A stretch of DNA of 64,000 nucleotides, taken from the NCBI GenBank assembly GCA_022826825.1, contig JAJDUD010000056.1, positions 1-64,000 on the forward strand, in the 5' to 3' direction. The DNA is from Acidobacteriota bacterium. Its GTDB lineage: Bacteria; Acidobacteriota; Vicinamibacteria; Marinacidobacterales; Marinacidobacteraceae. This document shows positions 1 to 7,702 of this stretch, piece after piece (within the stretch, counting starts at the first letter, position 1; each line of letters opens with the position of its first letter). The notes below the pieces were generated by a model. The model saw nothing but the letters and a program-made list of their open reading frames with translations, did no database searches and had not been told where the DNA came from. Position numbers and translations under genes: made by a program.

Positions 1-119
1 CGTGCGGTGCGCTTCACCCGGAGGGACAAACCTCCGGAGCCGCGGCCGTCGCCGTACCATCCGGGTTCCCGTATGGTCTCGACGAATCTCGCGGAGAGTC
101 GGTAGGGGCGTTCGGTCAT
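1..119 (-). CDS. Tyrosine-type integrase, N-terminal fragment (cut by window edge)
   Basis: Reading leftwards from an ATG at 117-119, 39 codons run off the window. The visible peptide begins MTERPYRLSARFVETI and continues with GDGRGSGGLSLRVK. This matches the N-terminal arm-type DNA-binding region (DUF4102-like) of phage and island integrases, where a LSxRFVxxxxxPGxYGDGRGxxGLxLxVK pattern is usual. The catalytic R-H-R-Y domain lies outside the window, so activity cannot be judged. It suggests that the sequence left of the window is a mobile element or island. Start and family are fairly clear despite the shortness. Confidence 0.7.
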   Translation of the reverse strand, partial: MTERPYRLSARFVETIREPGWYGDGRGSGGLSLRVKRTA

Positions 120-283
120 GTTCCGGGTTCCTGCGGGCGGCAGTTCGACGGCACAAAAGGTGCGGGAACGGGGGAGTTTGCGGCGTTCCGGGAGGGAACA
201 GTATAGCACCGTAAGTCATTGAAGAACGGCACTACTAACGGAACCTCATGCACTGTTCGGAACCCGGCGGAACCGATGTATCG

Positions 284-535
284 CGGAGCGGAGCGCCGCG
301 TGTGCCGACCGGAGGTCGGCGTTCCAAGCCGGGGGTGCCATCGGGGCGCGTGAGTGATGCGACGTGCGCGGCGCGGAGCGCTGCGCGTGCCGACCGGAGG
401 TCGGCGTTCCAAGCCGGGGGTGCCATCGGGGCGCGTGAGTGATGTGACGTGCGCGGCGCGGAGCGCCGCGCGTGCCGACCGGAGGTCGGCGTTCCAAGCC
501 GGTGCGCCATCCGGGAGGCGCTACTTCGTGCTGAC
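284..535. repeat. Tandem array of three 85-bp palindromic repeat units
   Basis: The 17-bp palindrome GCCGACCGGAGGTCGGC occurs at 304-320, 389-405 and 474-490, a spacing of exactly 85 bp. It is followed each time by GTTCCAAGCCGG and, in the first two copies, by a shared stretch with GTGCCATCGGGGCGCGTGAGTGATG. The array fills the gap between the integrase fragment and the stop of the iodotyrosine-deiodinase-like gene. It belongs to the dispersed two-hairpin family seen elsewhere in the window. Nothing else is visible in 120-283. Confidence 0.9.
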
Positions 536-1192
536 GACCTTGTCGAGGGGGAGGCGCTGGATGTCCGGCACCCGGGCGCCGGGCTTCGGGTAGCCGGCCA
601 CCAGGAGCAGGAAGGGCACCTCGTTCGCGGGGCGGTCGAGCAGCTCGTTCAGGAATCCCATCGGGCTCGGGGTGTGGGTGAGGGTGGCGAGTCCGGCGTG
701 GTGGAGCGCCGCGATCAGGAACCCGGCGGCGATGCCCACCGATTCGGCGTGGTAGTAGTTCCGGACGCGCTTCCCGTCCGCGCCGACGATGTAGCGCTGC
801 ATGAAGATGGCGATCAGCACCGGGGCCTCGGCCAGGAACGGCTTGTTGGTGTCGGTGCCGAGGGGCTCGAGGGCGGCGAGCCACTCCGCTGGCGCCCGGC
901 CGCCGTAGAACTCCCGTTCCTCGGCCTCCGCCGCCGTCCGCAGCCGGGCCCTGATCGCGGGGTCGCGCACGATCACGAACCGCCAGGGCTGCAGGTTCGC
1001 CCCGCTCGGGGCCGAGGCGGCGGTGCGGAGCGCCGCCTCGATCACGCGCTCGGGGACGGGACGGGAGTCGAAATCCCGGACCGTGCGCCGCCGGACCATG
1101 TGCTCGGCGAACTGCCGGGCCCGTTCGACCATCTCCTCCGGAGGGAACCCCGGGAAGTCAAGCTCGACGGCGCTCCAGGGGTTGTCCGGCAC
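521..1192 (-). CDS. Iodotyrosine-deiodinase-like nitroreductase-fold flavoprotein
   Basis: 223 aa FMN-dependent nitroreductase-fold protein. The N-terminal FMN phosphate-binding segment reads RRRTVRDFDSRPVP and is followed by SAPSGANLQPW. Unlike ordinary nitroreductases it has the insertion that forms the active-site lid in iodotyrosine deiodinase (IYD). Glu92, Tyr96 and Lys117 have the same spacing (E-x3-Y-x20-K) as the human IYD residues E157, Y161 and K182, which hold the zwitterion of halotyrosine. The C-terminus (VAGYPKPGARVPDIQRLPLDKV) also resembles IYD. There is no membrane anchor, so it should be cytosolic. It is the last gene of a three-gene operon after the YpdA-like reductase, with a 7-nt gap. 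Predicted activity is reductive dehalogenation of halogenated tyrosine or a similar phenol; the true substrate is unknown. Confidence 0.85.
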   Translation of the reverse strand: MPDNPWSAVELDFPGFPPEEMVERARQFAEHMVRRRTVRDFDSRPVPERVIEAALRTAASAPSGANLQPWRFVIVRDPAIRARLRTAAEAEEREFYGGRAPAEWLAALEPLGTDTNKPFLAEAPVLIAIFMQRYIVGADGKRVRNYYHAESVGIAAGFLIAALHHAGLATLTHTPSPMGFLNELLDRPANEVPFLLLVAGYPKPGARVPDIQRLPLDKVVSTK

Positions 1193-1199
1193 GCGGGGA

Positions 1200-2210
1200 T
1201 CAGCGAGTCGCGCAGATGTGGCGGACGATGGCTTCCCCGTGGAAGCGGCCGTTCTCGATGAAGACCATGTTGGTGCGCCGGCCCGCGACCACCCCGCCGG
1301 CGAGGTAGAGCCCGGGCACCTCGGTGGCGAAGGTCTCCGGATCGGTGACCGGCCGCCCGTCCGCGCCTTCGCTCCGGACGCCGAGCGATTCCAGGAACCG
1401 GTAGGGCGGACGGTAGCCGAGGAGCGCCAGCACGAAGTCGTTCGGGATCTCGTGGGTCGTGCCCTCGCGGTCCCGCAGGACCAGGGAGTCCATCCGGATC
1501 TCCTCGACCACCGAGCCGAGCCAGCCGGCGATCTCGCGCCGCGCCAGGCGGTTCTCGATGTCCGGCCGCACCCAGTACTTCAGGTGCGAGGAGAGCGTCT
1601 CGCCCCGGTGGATGAGCGTGACCTCGACCCCCGCCCGGAAGAGCTCCAGCGCCGCTTCCGCCGCCGAGTTGCCGCCCCCGATGACGGCGACTTTCGACCC
1701 GAAGTAGGGATGGGTCTCCACGTAGCGGTAGGAAACCTTGTCGAGCTCCGCTCCGGGGACGTCGAGCCGGTTCGGGTTTTCGTAGTAGCCGATCGCCAGG
1801 ACCACGTTCCGCGCCCGGACCGGACCCGGGTCGGGGATCCCCTCCCGCTCGCTCTTCAGGTGGAGCGTGAAGATGTTTCCATCCGAGGCCCCGTCGCGCT
1901 CGACCCGCTCCACCCGCGTGAAGAGCCGCGGCTGCAGGCCGTAGCGCTGCGCCACCTTCCGGTAGTAGACGAGCGCTTCGTAGCGCGATGGCTTCTCGCG
2001 GTGGCAGACGAGCGGCATCCCGCCGATCTCGAGCAGCTCCGGGGTGGTGAAGAAGATCATGTTGACCGGAAAACGGCGGATCGAGTCCACGAGGCTGCCC
2101 TTTTCGATGACCTCGTAGCTCAGCCCCGCGCGCTGGCACTCGATCGCCGTCGCCAGTCCGGAAGGCCCTCCCCCGACGATCGCCACGTCGAGGACACCGC
2201 CGGCGCTCAT
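1200..2210 (-). CDS. ypdA: YpdA/Bdr-family FAD-dependent pyridine nucleotide disulfide reductase
   Basis: 336 aa. The N-terminal FAD dinucleotide fold is VAIVGGGPSGLA, and a second Rossmann motif for NAD(P)H, VAVIGGGNSAAEAA, lies mid-protein. The signature FFTTPELLEIGGMP and the KPSRYEALVYYR segment are typical of YpdA, the putative bacillithiol disulfide reductase. There is no CxxC redox pair, in keeping with that family. Its ATG overlaps the stop of the upstream cyclophilin gene (ATGA at 2207-2210), implying translational coupling. The downstream neighbour is the deiodinase-like flavoprotein, which needs reduced flavin, so this enzyme could be its electron source. That link is inference from the operon only. 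Confidence 0.85.
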   Translation of the reverse strand: MSAGGVLDVAIVGGGPSGLATAIECQRAGLSYEVIEKGSLVDSIRRFPVNMIFFTTPELLEIGGMPLVCHREKPSRYEALVYYRKVAQRYGLQPRLFTRVERVERDGASDGNIFTLHLKSEREGIPDPGPVRARNVVLAIGYYENPNRLDVPGAELDKVSYRYVETHPYFGSKVAVIGGGNSAAEAALELFRAGVEVTLIHRGETLSSHLKYWVRPDIENRLARREIAGWLGSVVEEIRMDSLVLRDREGTTHEIPNDFVLALLGYRPPYRFLESLGVRSEGADGRPVTDPETFATEVPGLYLAGGVVAGRRTNMVFIENGRFHGEAIVRHICATR

Positions 2211-3352
2211 TCGATCGGCTCCACCCGGGCGCGGAGGATCTCCACGCGCTCGAAAGGCGCCTCGTCCTCGCCGGCCGGCAGGGCCTCGATCGTCTCCACG
2301 ACCTCGTATCCGGAAACGACCCGTCCGAACACCGAGTACTCGCCGTCGAGTTCCGGCGCCGGTCCGGTCACGATGAAGAAGGAGGTCATGGCGCTGTGGA
2401 GCGCCGCCAGCCGCGCCATCGAGACGATGCCGGGTTCGTGGGGGATGTCGCTGAACTCCGGCGCCAGGTTCGTGATGTGCATCTCGATGCTCTCGGGCAC
2501 CGGAGGGTCGCGGGTCTCCATCCAGCCGGTCTGGATGACGAAGCCGGGGACGACCCGGTGGAACGCGGTGCCGTCGTAGGCCCCGACCGCGGACAGGCGC
2601 AGGAAGTTGCGGACGTGGTTGGGAGCGGTCTCCGGCAGCATCTCGATCCCGATCTCCCCGTGCGGGGTCTCCAGGACGACGCGGAAGTTGGCGAGTTCCG
2701 CGTCGCTCTCCTCGGAGAACGGGGGCGGCAGTTCCGGGGGGCGGTCGCGGACGGTCGCGCGGAGCACCTCCACCCGCTCGAGCGGCATCCCGCGCTCGTT
2801 CGCGGGGAGCTCGGAGATGACGGTGACCTCATGGATCCCCTCGACCACCCGGGCGAACACGGTGTACCCGCCGTCGAGCGACGGCTGATCGGTCACCACC
2901 AGGAAGAACTGGGAACCGGCGCTGTCCGGCCGCCCCGGGACCTGGACCGCGGAGACGGCGCCCCGCACGTGGCGTTCGTCGTTCGGCTCGCGGGCGAGCC
3001 GCAGCAGCCCCCCGGTTCCGTAGGCCTCAACGGCCTCCGGATCTCGCGACAGCGGGTCCCCGCCCTGGACGATCCCGCGCGCGATGACCCGGTGGAACGC
3101 GGTGCCGTCGTAGTTGCCCTCCTCGGCCTGCAGCAGGAAGAAGGCGGCGTGGTTCGGGGCCTTCTCGGGCAGGACCTCGATGACGAAGCTCCCGTGGGTG
3201 GTCTCGAAGACGACCTGCTTGCCCATCATCTCTTCGACGGGGCGGTCGGCGGTGAAGAGGTCCTCGGGCTGCGCGGCCGCTCCGCACGCCAGGCCAAGGC
3301 CCAGAACGAGGACAACAGCCGTCCCGCTGAACGGGAGGCTTCGAGGGTTCAC
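2207..3352 (-). CDS. Exported protein with two cyclophilin-type peptidyl-prolyl isomerase domains
   Basis: 381 aa with a GTG start at 3352 (VNPRSLP). A hydrophobic signal segment (AVVLVLGLGLACGAAAQ) follows, so the protein is exported. The Cys could be lipidated, but the box is poor and signal peptidase I cleavage after AAA is also possible. The first cyclophilin domain starts at VVFETTHGSFVIEVLPEKAPN and the second at VVLETPHGEIGIEMLPETAPN. Each has the YDGTAFHRV core, and TSFFIV or SQFFLVV further on. The arrangement suggests proline isomerisation of secreted proteins. Longer in-frame starts would overlap the divergent M16 peptidase gene and lack a signal peptide. First gene of the operon with ypdA and the deiodinase-like gene. 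Confidence 0.85.
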   Translation of the reverse strand: MNPRSLPFSGTAVVLVLGLGLACGAAAQPEDLFTADRPVEEMMGKQVVFETTHGSFVIEVLPEKAPNHAAFFLLQAEEGNYDGTAFHRVIARGIVQGGDPLSRDPEAVEAYGTGGLLRLAREPNDERHVRGAVSAVQVPGRPDSAGSQFFLVVTDQPSLDGGYTVFARVVEGIHEVTVISELPANERGMPLERVEVLRATVRDRPPELPPPFSEESDAELANFRVVLETPHGEIGIEMLPETAPNHVRNFLRLSAVGAYDGTAFHRVVPGFVIQTGWMETRDPPVPESIEMHITNLAPEFSDIPHEPGIVSMARLAALHSAMTSFFIVTGPAPELDGEYSVFGRVVSGYEVVETIEALPAGEDEAPFERVEILRARVEPIE

Positions 3353-3470
3353 GCGCCGGGCTATCCGCAGAAATGGAACGCTGGTGTCAGAAGGAGGGGC
3401 AGTATATTCCCGGCCCTTCGTGCCTGATCCGACATCTCCTGCAGCTTCCAGCGGGCCGGCTGCCGCCGAA

Positions 3471-6215
3471 ATGGCCCGCGACATCTCGGTCCCCGTCAAG
3501 ACGCGGACCCTCGGGAACGGACTCCGGGTGCTGCTCCATGAGGACCGCCGGCTGCCGGTCGTGCACGTGGCGCTCTGGTACCACGTCGGGTCCAAGAACG
3601 AGCAGCCCTGGCGGACCGGGTTCGCCCACCTCTTCGAGCACCTCATGTTCGAGGGCTCCCGCCACAACAACAGCCACTTCATCCGGCTGATGGAGCGGGC
3701 GGGCGCCAGCCTGTCCGCGGGCGGGGTGAACGGCACCACGAGCCACGACCGGACGAACTACTACGAGACGGTGCCGCGCGAGGCGCTCGGTGTCGCGCTC
3801 TGGGCCGAATCGGACCGGATGGCGTACCTCCTCGACGTCCTCGACCAGGCGCGGCTGGACACCCAGCGCGAGGTGGTCCGGAACGAGCGCTTCCAGCGCA
3901 TGGACAATGTGCCCTACGGGACGGCGTGGGAAAAGATGTTCCACGCGCTGTTTCCGCCCGGACACCCCTATTCGTGGGACGTGATCGGGGACATGGCGCA
4001 CCTGGCCGCGTCCGGCCTCGGCGAGGTGCACGACTTCTTCCGCACCTGGTACGCGCCGAACAACGCGGTCCTGGTGGTCGCCGGCGACTACGACGAGCGC
4101 CGCGCCATGGAACTCGTGCGCCGCTACTTCGGGCCCATCCCGCCCGGCGAGGTTCCCGGCCGCCCGTCGTTCCCGCCGGAGCAGCGGGCCTCCCACCGCC
4201 GCATCGTGGTCCCGGAGGCGGTGCCCCACGCCCGCCTCTACTGCGGCTGGTCCACGGTCCCGTTCTTCCACGAGGACGAACCGGCCCTCGACATGCTGTC
4301 GGAGATCCTGTCCGACGGGCTGAACTCGCGCCTCTACCGCCGCATGGTCTACGAGGATCGGACGGCATCCGATGTCAGCGCCTTTCACTACTCGCTCGAG
4401 TCCAGCGGCCTCACCGGGGTGGTGGCGACGGCGCGGCCCGAGGTGTCCCTGTCCCGGCTGCGCGATCAGATGGACGAGGAGCTCACCCGGATGGCGGACG
4501 AGGGACCCACCGGGGAGGAGTTGCAGCGGGTGAAGGCGGCGACCCAGGTCGCCTTCGTGGGCGCGCTCGAGCGGCTCGGGACCAAGGCCGACCTGCTCGC
4601 GCGCTACGCGACTTTCGTGGGAGACCCCCGGAAGCTGTCCGAGCACTGGGTCCGCTACCGGGACGTGACCGGGGACGACCTGCAGCGCGCCGCGCGGAAG
4701 TACCTGCTCGCGCCCCGCGTCGAACTGCTCTACGGGGACCCCGCAGCCGAAGGCGAACCGCCGGTCGTTCCGGCGCCCGTCGGCCCCGGTGACTGGCAGG
4801 CGCCCGCCGCCTCGCCGGCGCCCGAGGATGCACGTCTTTCCCCGGAACCGGACCGGTCCCGGATGCCGCGGCGCGGCCGGCGGGGACACTTCGATCCGCC
4901 GTTGCCCGAGACGCGCGAACTCGGGAACGGGGTGCGCCTCTACGTGCTCCCGCGCCGCGACCTCCCCAAGGTCGTCGGCACGATCATGATCCCGGGCGGG
5001 AAGCAGGAGGAACCGCGGGAGCTGGCGGGACTCGCAAGCCTCACCGCGGAGATGCTGAACCGGGGCACGAAGAACCGGACCGCCCGCGAGTTCGAGGCCG
5101 AGGCCGACCGGATCGGCGCGGACATCGGGGCGCAGGCGGGCACCGAGTTCTTCTCCGTCTCCTTCGCGAGCCTCACCGAGCACCTTCCTCCCACCCTCGA
5201 ACTGACCGCCGACCTCCTGCTGAATCCGGCCTTCCCGGACGAGGAGCTCGGACGGATCGTGCCCATCCGGCTCGACGCGCTGAAGGAATCCCGCGCGGAG
5301 CCGACCTCGGTGCTGCGCCGGATCGTCCGCCGGACGGCGTATTCCGACCGGCATCCCTATGGCTGGCGCGGGGACGAGACAACGCTTCCGGGGGTTACGA
5401 GCGGCGATCTCACGGACTTTCACCGAGCGCACTTCCAGCCCGGCGGGTCGTGGATGGTCCTGTGCGGCGATCTGGATCCCGACCGGGCCGTGGAGGTCAT
5501 GGAGGAGTTCTTCGGCGCCTGGACGTCCGGGCGTCCGGCCGATCGCGAGCCGCCGACCGATCCGCCCCCGGCGGAGACCGGGGTGCTGCTCCACCCGACC
5601 GGCAAGGAGAGTCCCCAGGCGGTGGTCGCCTGGCGGAAGCAGGGGCCGGCGCGCGACTCCGACGACCGCCTCGCCCTGCGCCTCGCGCTCCAGATTCTGG
5701 GCGGCGGGTTCTCCAGCCGGCTCAACCAGAACCTCCGCGAGCGGATGGGGGCCACCTACGGGGCCTTCGCGGGCGTGCGGCAACTCCCGCGCCGGTCGAT
5801 CCTCTCGGCCTCCGCCTCGCTCAACATGGAGCAGGTGGCGCCCGCGATCCGCGAGCTCCTGTCCGAGGTGGACGGCCTGGCCTCCGGGAAGCGTCCGGTC
5901 CGGCTGCGGGAACTCCGGGAGGCGAAGCTCGCCCTCGCCCGCACCCACGCGCAGCGCTTCGAGACCCTCGCCGGGGTCGGCGCGGTGATTACCGCCGTCC
6001 TCCAGCGGGGCGGCCCGCTATCGGATATCCAGGACTATCCGGACCGGATCGAGGCGGTGACCCGCGACCAGGTCGCGGAAGCCGCGGCCCGCCATCTCGG
6101 CAGCGACGGCAGCGCCCTCGTGGCGGTGGGCGACGAGAACCGGCTCGGCCCGGCGCTCGAAGGCCTCGGCCCGGTCCGCCGGGTGGACGCCGAGGGCGCC
6201 CCGCTGGACGGCTGA
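3471..6215 (+). CDS. M16-family zinc metallopeptidase, fused active and inactive halves
   Basis: 914 aa from ATG 3471 (MARDISVPVKTRTLGNGLRV); an in-frame GTG at 3420 is an alternative start. The first M16 domain has the inverted zinc motif HLFEH (His53, Glu56, His57) and the third ligand Glu134 with the expected spacing. A second M16 half begins near LPETRELGNGVRLYVL; at the corresponding site it reads GLASLTAEML, so it lacks the zinc ligands, as in single-chain pitrilysin-like enzymes. No clear signal peptide is seen from ATG 3471. Its 3' end has a diverged partial copy at 7437-7523. Divergently transcribed from the double cyclophilin gene. Confidence 0.92.
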   Translation: MARDISVPVKTRTLGNGLRVLLHEDRRLPVVHVALWYHVGSKNEQPWRTGFAHLFEHLMFEGSRHNNSHFIRLMERAGASLSAGGVNGTTSHDRTNYYETVPREALGVALWAESDRMAYLLDVLDQARLDTQREVVRNERFQRMDNVPYGTAWEKMFHALFPPGHPYSWDVIGDMAHLAASGLGEVHDFFRTWYAPNNAVLVVAGDYDERRAMELVRRYFGPIPPGEVPGRPSFPPEQRASHRRIVVPEAVPHARLYCGWSTVPFFHEDEPALDMLSEILSDGLNSRLYRRMVYEDRTASDVSAFHYSLESSGLTGVVATARPEVSLSRLRDQMDEELTRMADEGPTGEELQRVKAATQVAFVGALERLGTKADLLARYATFVGDPRKLSEHWVRYRDVTGDDLQRAARKYLLAPRVELLYGDPAAEGEPPVVPAPVGPGDWQAPAASPAPEDARLSPEPDRSRMPRRGRRGHFDPPLPETRELGNGVRLYVLPRRDLPKVVGTIMIPGGKQEEPRELAGLASLTAEMLNRGTKNRTAREFEAEADRIGADIGAQAGTEFFSVSFASLTEHLPPTLELTADLLLNPAFPDEELGRIVPIRLDALKESRAEPTSVLRRIVRRTAYSDRHPYGWRGDETTLPGVTSGDLTDFHRAHFQPGGSWMVLCGDLDPDRAVEVMEEFFGAWTSGRPADREPPTDPPPAETGVLLHPTGKESPQAVVAWRKQGPARDSDDRLALRLALQILGGGFSSRLNQNLRERMGATYGAFAGVRQLPRRSILSASASLNMEQVAPAIRELLSEVDGLASGKRPVRLRELREAKLALARTHAQRFETLAGVGAVITAVLQRGGPLSDIQDYPDRIEAVTRDQVAEAAARHLGSDGSALVAVGDENRLGPALEGLGPVRRVDAEGAPLDG

Positions 6216-6410
6216 CGCGGCGCCCGGCATCGTGGAGTTGATCGCCCGGGCGCCGTGGCGCGAGGCCGTCAACTATCGGCGCCATTGCCACGACTGCCGG
6301 GACTTCGCCAAACAGCTGTCGGGGCCACCCGAGCCGACGCATGCACAAGGCACCCCAGCGGAAGCCGGGAGCGCGCCCGGGTAGCTCTGGGCCAGTCCTT
6401 CCCGAGCGAG

Positions 6411-6587
6411 CTACGCGTGCGCCGCGTGAGCACCGTCCTCAAGAATCAAGACGACGACCTCCTTGAGGTTGGCCTCCAGTTCTTCGATCGTTACTGCCTG
6501 GGTGTGCGCGCCGGGAAAACCGGCAAAGTACCCGACGTATAGCCCGGTGTCCGGGCAACGTTCGACGATGGCGCTACAGGTCTTCAT
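6411..6587 (-). CDS. hicB: HicB-family antitoxin-like protein without a HicA partner
   Basis: A 58-codon gene from ATG 6585-6587 to TAG 6411-6413. The product begins MKTCSAIVERCPDTGLYVGY and continues FAGFPGAHTQAVTIEELEANL, then KEVVVLILEDG. This is the HicB ferredoxin-like fold pattern (partially degraded RNase H fold) seen in short HicB antitoxins. It stops shortly after LEDG, earlier than typical family members. No HicA (double-stranded RNA-binding toxin) can be read on either side, so it is an orphan or truncated remnant. It sits directly downstream of mntA-hepT on the same strand. Confidence 0.7.
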   Translation of the reverse strand: MKTCSAIVERCPDTGLYVGYFAGFPGAHTQAVTIEELEANLKEVVVLILEDGAHAAHA

Positions 6588-6614
6588 CGCCGAGGGAATC
6601 CGCCCGTGATCCTG

Positions 6615-6971
6615 TCAGCCATGCCGGCACGGATCCTCGCCGAGGATGGTCGTCAACTGCCTGATGAGTTTCGGTAGCTCGATCGCCACCGTATCCTGGA
6701 CGATCGCCATTACGATCTGGTCGTAGCCGTGGGCGATCCGGTTCCGCATTCCCACGATTCGGCTCCACGGTATCTCCGGACAGGTTTCGCGCGTGTCGGC
6801 GGAAACGCGGGCCGCCGCCTCCCCCACGATCTGGATCAGATAACAGAGCGAGAGCTGTAGCTTGCGGTCGGTTTCGAGCGCATCGGCGCTCGCCGCACCG
6901 AACATCCCCACGGCCTCGCGGGCGTAATCCCGCATGTCCTGAAGAGCGCCGCGGTCATTCCGACGACTCAT
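6615..6971 (-). CDS. hepT: HepT-like HEPN domain toxin
   Basis: 118 aa HEPN/DUF86 protein. The conserved RX4-6HXY motif is present as R76-NRIA-H81-G-Y83. HepT proteins are RNases or RNase-like toxins that are neutralised when a MNT nucleotidyltransferase adds AMP to the tyrosine of this motif. The gene overlaps the upstream mntA by 17 nt (6955-6971), the standard MNT/HEPN arrangement. The second half keeps the helix that pairs in the HEPN dimer (AIELPKLIRQL). Whether it is a toxin in this cell is inferred from the family. Confidence 0.9.
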   Translation of the reverse strand: MSRRNDRGALQDMRDYAREAVGMFGAASADALETDRKLQLSLCYLIQIVGEAAARVSADTRETCPEIPWSRIVGMRNRIAHGYDQIVMAIVQDTVAIELPKLIRQLTTILGEDPCRHG

Positions 6972-7260
6972 AGAACAACTCCGCTGATGCCTCCACTTCT
7001 TCCCTCATCCATGGCCGAAGCCAGGAAGGGGCGTAGATCTCCACCGGTCGTCCCACGACGCCGGCGAGCTCCTCCTGCATCGCCATGAGCCCGAGATACC
7101 CGAACCGCACGCCGGGCGCGAATTCCACGAGCACGTCCACGTCACTGCCCGGGCCGAAATCGTCCCGCAATACCGAGCCGAACAGGGAAAGGCGCCGGAT
7201 ACCGTTTCGTTCGCAAAACGCGGCGACCTGATCGCGCTGGATCGGCAATCTTGAGCTCAT
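6955..7260 (-). CDS. mntA: MntA-like minimal nucleotidyltransferase antitoxin
   Basis: 101 aa from ATG 7258-7260 (MSSRLPIQRDQVAAFCERNG). The polymerase-beta-type motif is complete: GS at 28-29, then Asp40 and Asp42 in GS-X10-DxD (LFGSVLRDDFGPGSDVDVLV). This indicates an active AMP-transferase that would modify and silence the adjacent HepT. Longer in-frame starts up to 7383 would run into the purF-like scar and are not homologous to the family. First gene of the mntA-hepT unit. Confidence 0.9.
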   Translation of the reverse strand: MSSRLPIQRDQVAAFCERNGIRRLSLFGSVLRDDFGPGSDVDVLVEFAPGVRFGYLGLMAMQEELAGVVGRPVEIYAPSWLRPWMREEVEASAELFYESSE

Positions 7261-7289
7261 CGGGCCCGCTCGGTGTTGGCCTGGAGTTT

Positions 7290-7440
7290 CCGTGCCGCTA
7301 TTTCCCGAACAGGCTGCGAGCCTGGTCGGGTCCGGGCACGGGTAGAGGATACCCGCCCGAGACACGCGCGGTACGCGGTGCAATAGCGGTCCCGCTCTTC
7401 CTCGACCGAGTCCCGCAGGGCCTCGAGCGGGAGGTAGGCG
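7290..7440 (-). pseudogene. Detached 3' fragment of purF
   Basis: About 150 bp that align with the end of the intact purF (10858-11006), including the block CCGAACAGGCTGCG, the central GCGGTCCCGCTCTTCCTCGA and the end CTCGAGCGG-AGGTAGGCG. On the minus strand the very end still reads PDQARSLFGK with one change (PGPDQARSLFGK), while upstream the frame is disrupted. It ends abruptly at 7440, where M16-peptidase sequence begins. Non-functional; it marks an old rearrangement. Confidence 0.85.
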
Positions 7441-7523
7441 GTGGGCGACGAGAACCGGCTGGGCCCGGCGCTCGAAGGGCTCGGCCCGGTCCGCCGGGTG
7501 GACGCCGAGGGCGCGCCGCTCTG
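7437..7523 (+). pseudogene. Detached 3' fragment of the M16 peptidase gene
   Basis: About 85 bp nearly identical to the end of the M16 peptidase gene (6124-6215), starting GCGGTGGGCGACGAGAACC and ending with GACGCCGAGGGCGC-CCGCT then a stop TGA at 7521-7523. It keeps the same reading direction as the parent. It is joined head-on to the purF fragment with a GGCG overlap that fits either parent. Too short to encode a protein; a recombination scar. Confidence 0.85.
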
Positions 7524-7528
7524 ATGCC

Positions 7529-7639
7529 GGCCTGCCGATTCACCTGCCGGTCGGGAAGGAGAAAGACGCCGTGCTCGATGCGGTCGTCGAGCGCCGCCGG
7601 GAGATCGCCGCGAAGATCACCGCTCGGGCGCGCTCGTAA
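7529..7639 (+). pseudogene. Unrecognised C-terminal coding fragment
   Basis: One frame here reads GLPIHLPVGKEKDAVLDAVV followed by ERRREIAAKITARARS and a TAA at 7637-7639. The composition (alternating hydrophobic strand, then an amphipathic helix) looks like genuine protein rather than noise. It has no start codon or upstream body, because it begins right after the M16-tail scar. I do not recognise the family. It may be the surviving end of a gene lost during the rearrangement. Confidence 0.3.
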
Positions 7640-7702
7640 AGGACCTTGCCTTCCGGAGCACCCGCGCCGGAACGTGGTCCCGGAACGGGGGCGCTGGAAG
7701 GC

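Noticed and set aside
284..535. Short CRISPR-like array
   Set aside because: Unit spacing is constant but the intervening sequence is itself repeated, not unique spacers, and no cas gene is present.
3387..5948. 853-aa minus-strand open frame opposite the M16 peptidase gene
   Set aside because: Shadow frame caused by high GC; composition is Arg/Gly/Pro-rich and no domain can be read.
6232..6384. GTG-started 50-codon frame reading VELIARAPWREAVNYRRHCH
   Set aside because: The RAPWREAV part recalls a small family found near toxin genes, but the rest does not follow it, and the frame overlaps no RBS. Too weak to call.
6255..6542. 95-aa plus-strand frame after the M16 gene
   Set aside because: It is antisense to the HicB-like gene and has no family resemblance.
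7298..7543. 81-aa minus-strand frame across the purF/M16 scar
   Set aside because: Only its last residues match PurF; the rest is antisense to the M16 fragment, so it is a chance frame over the scar.
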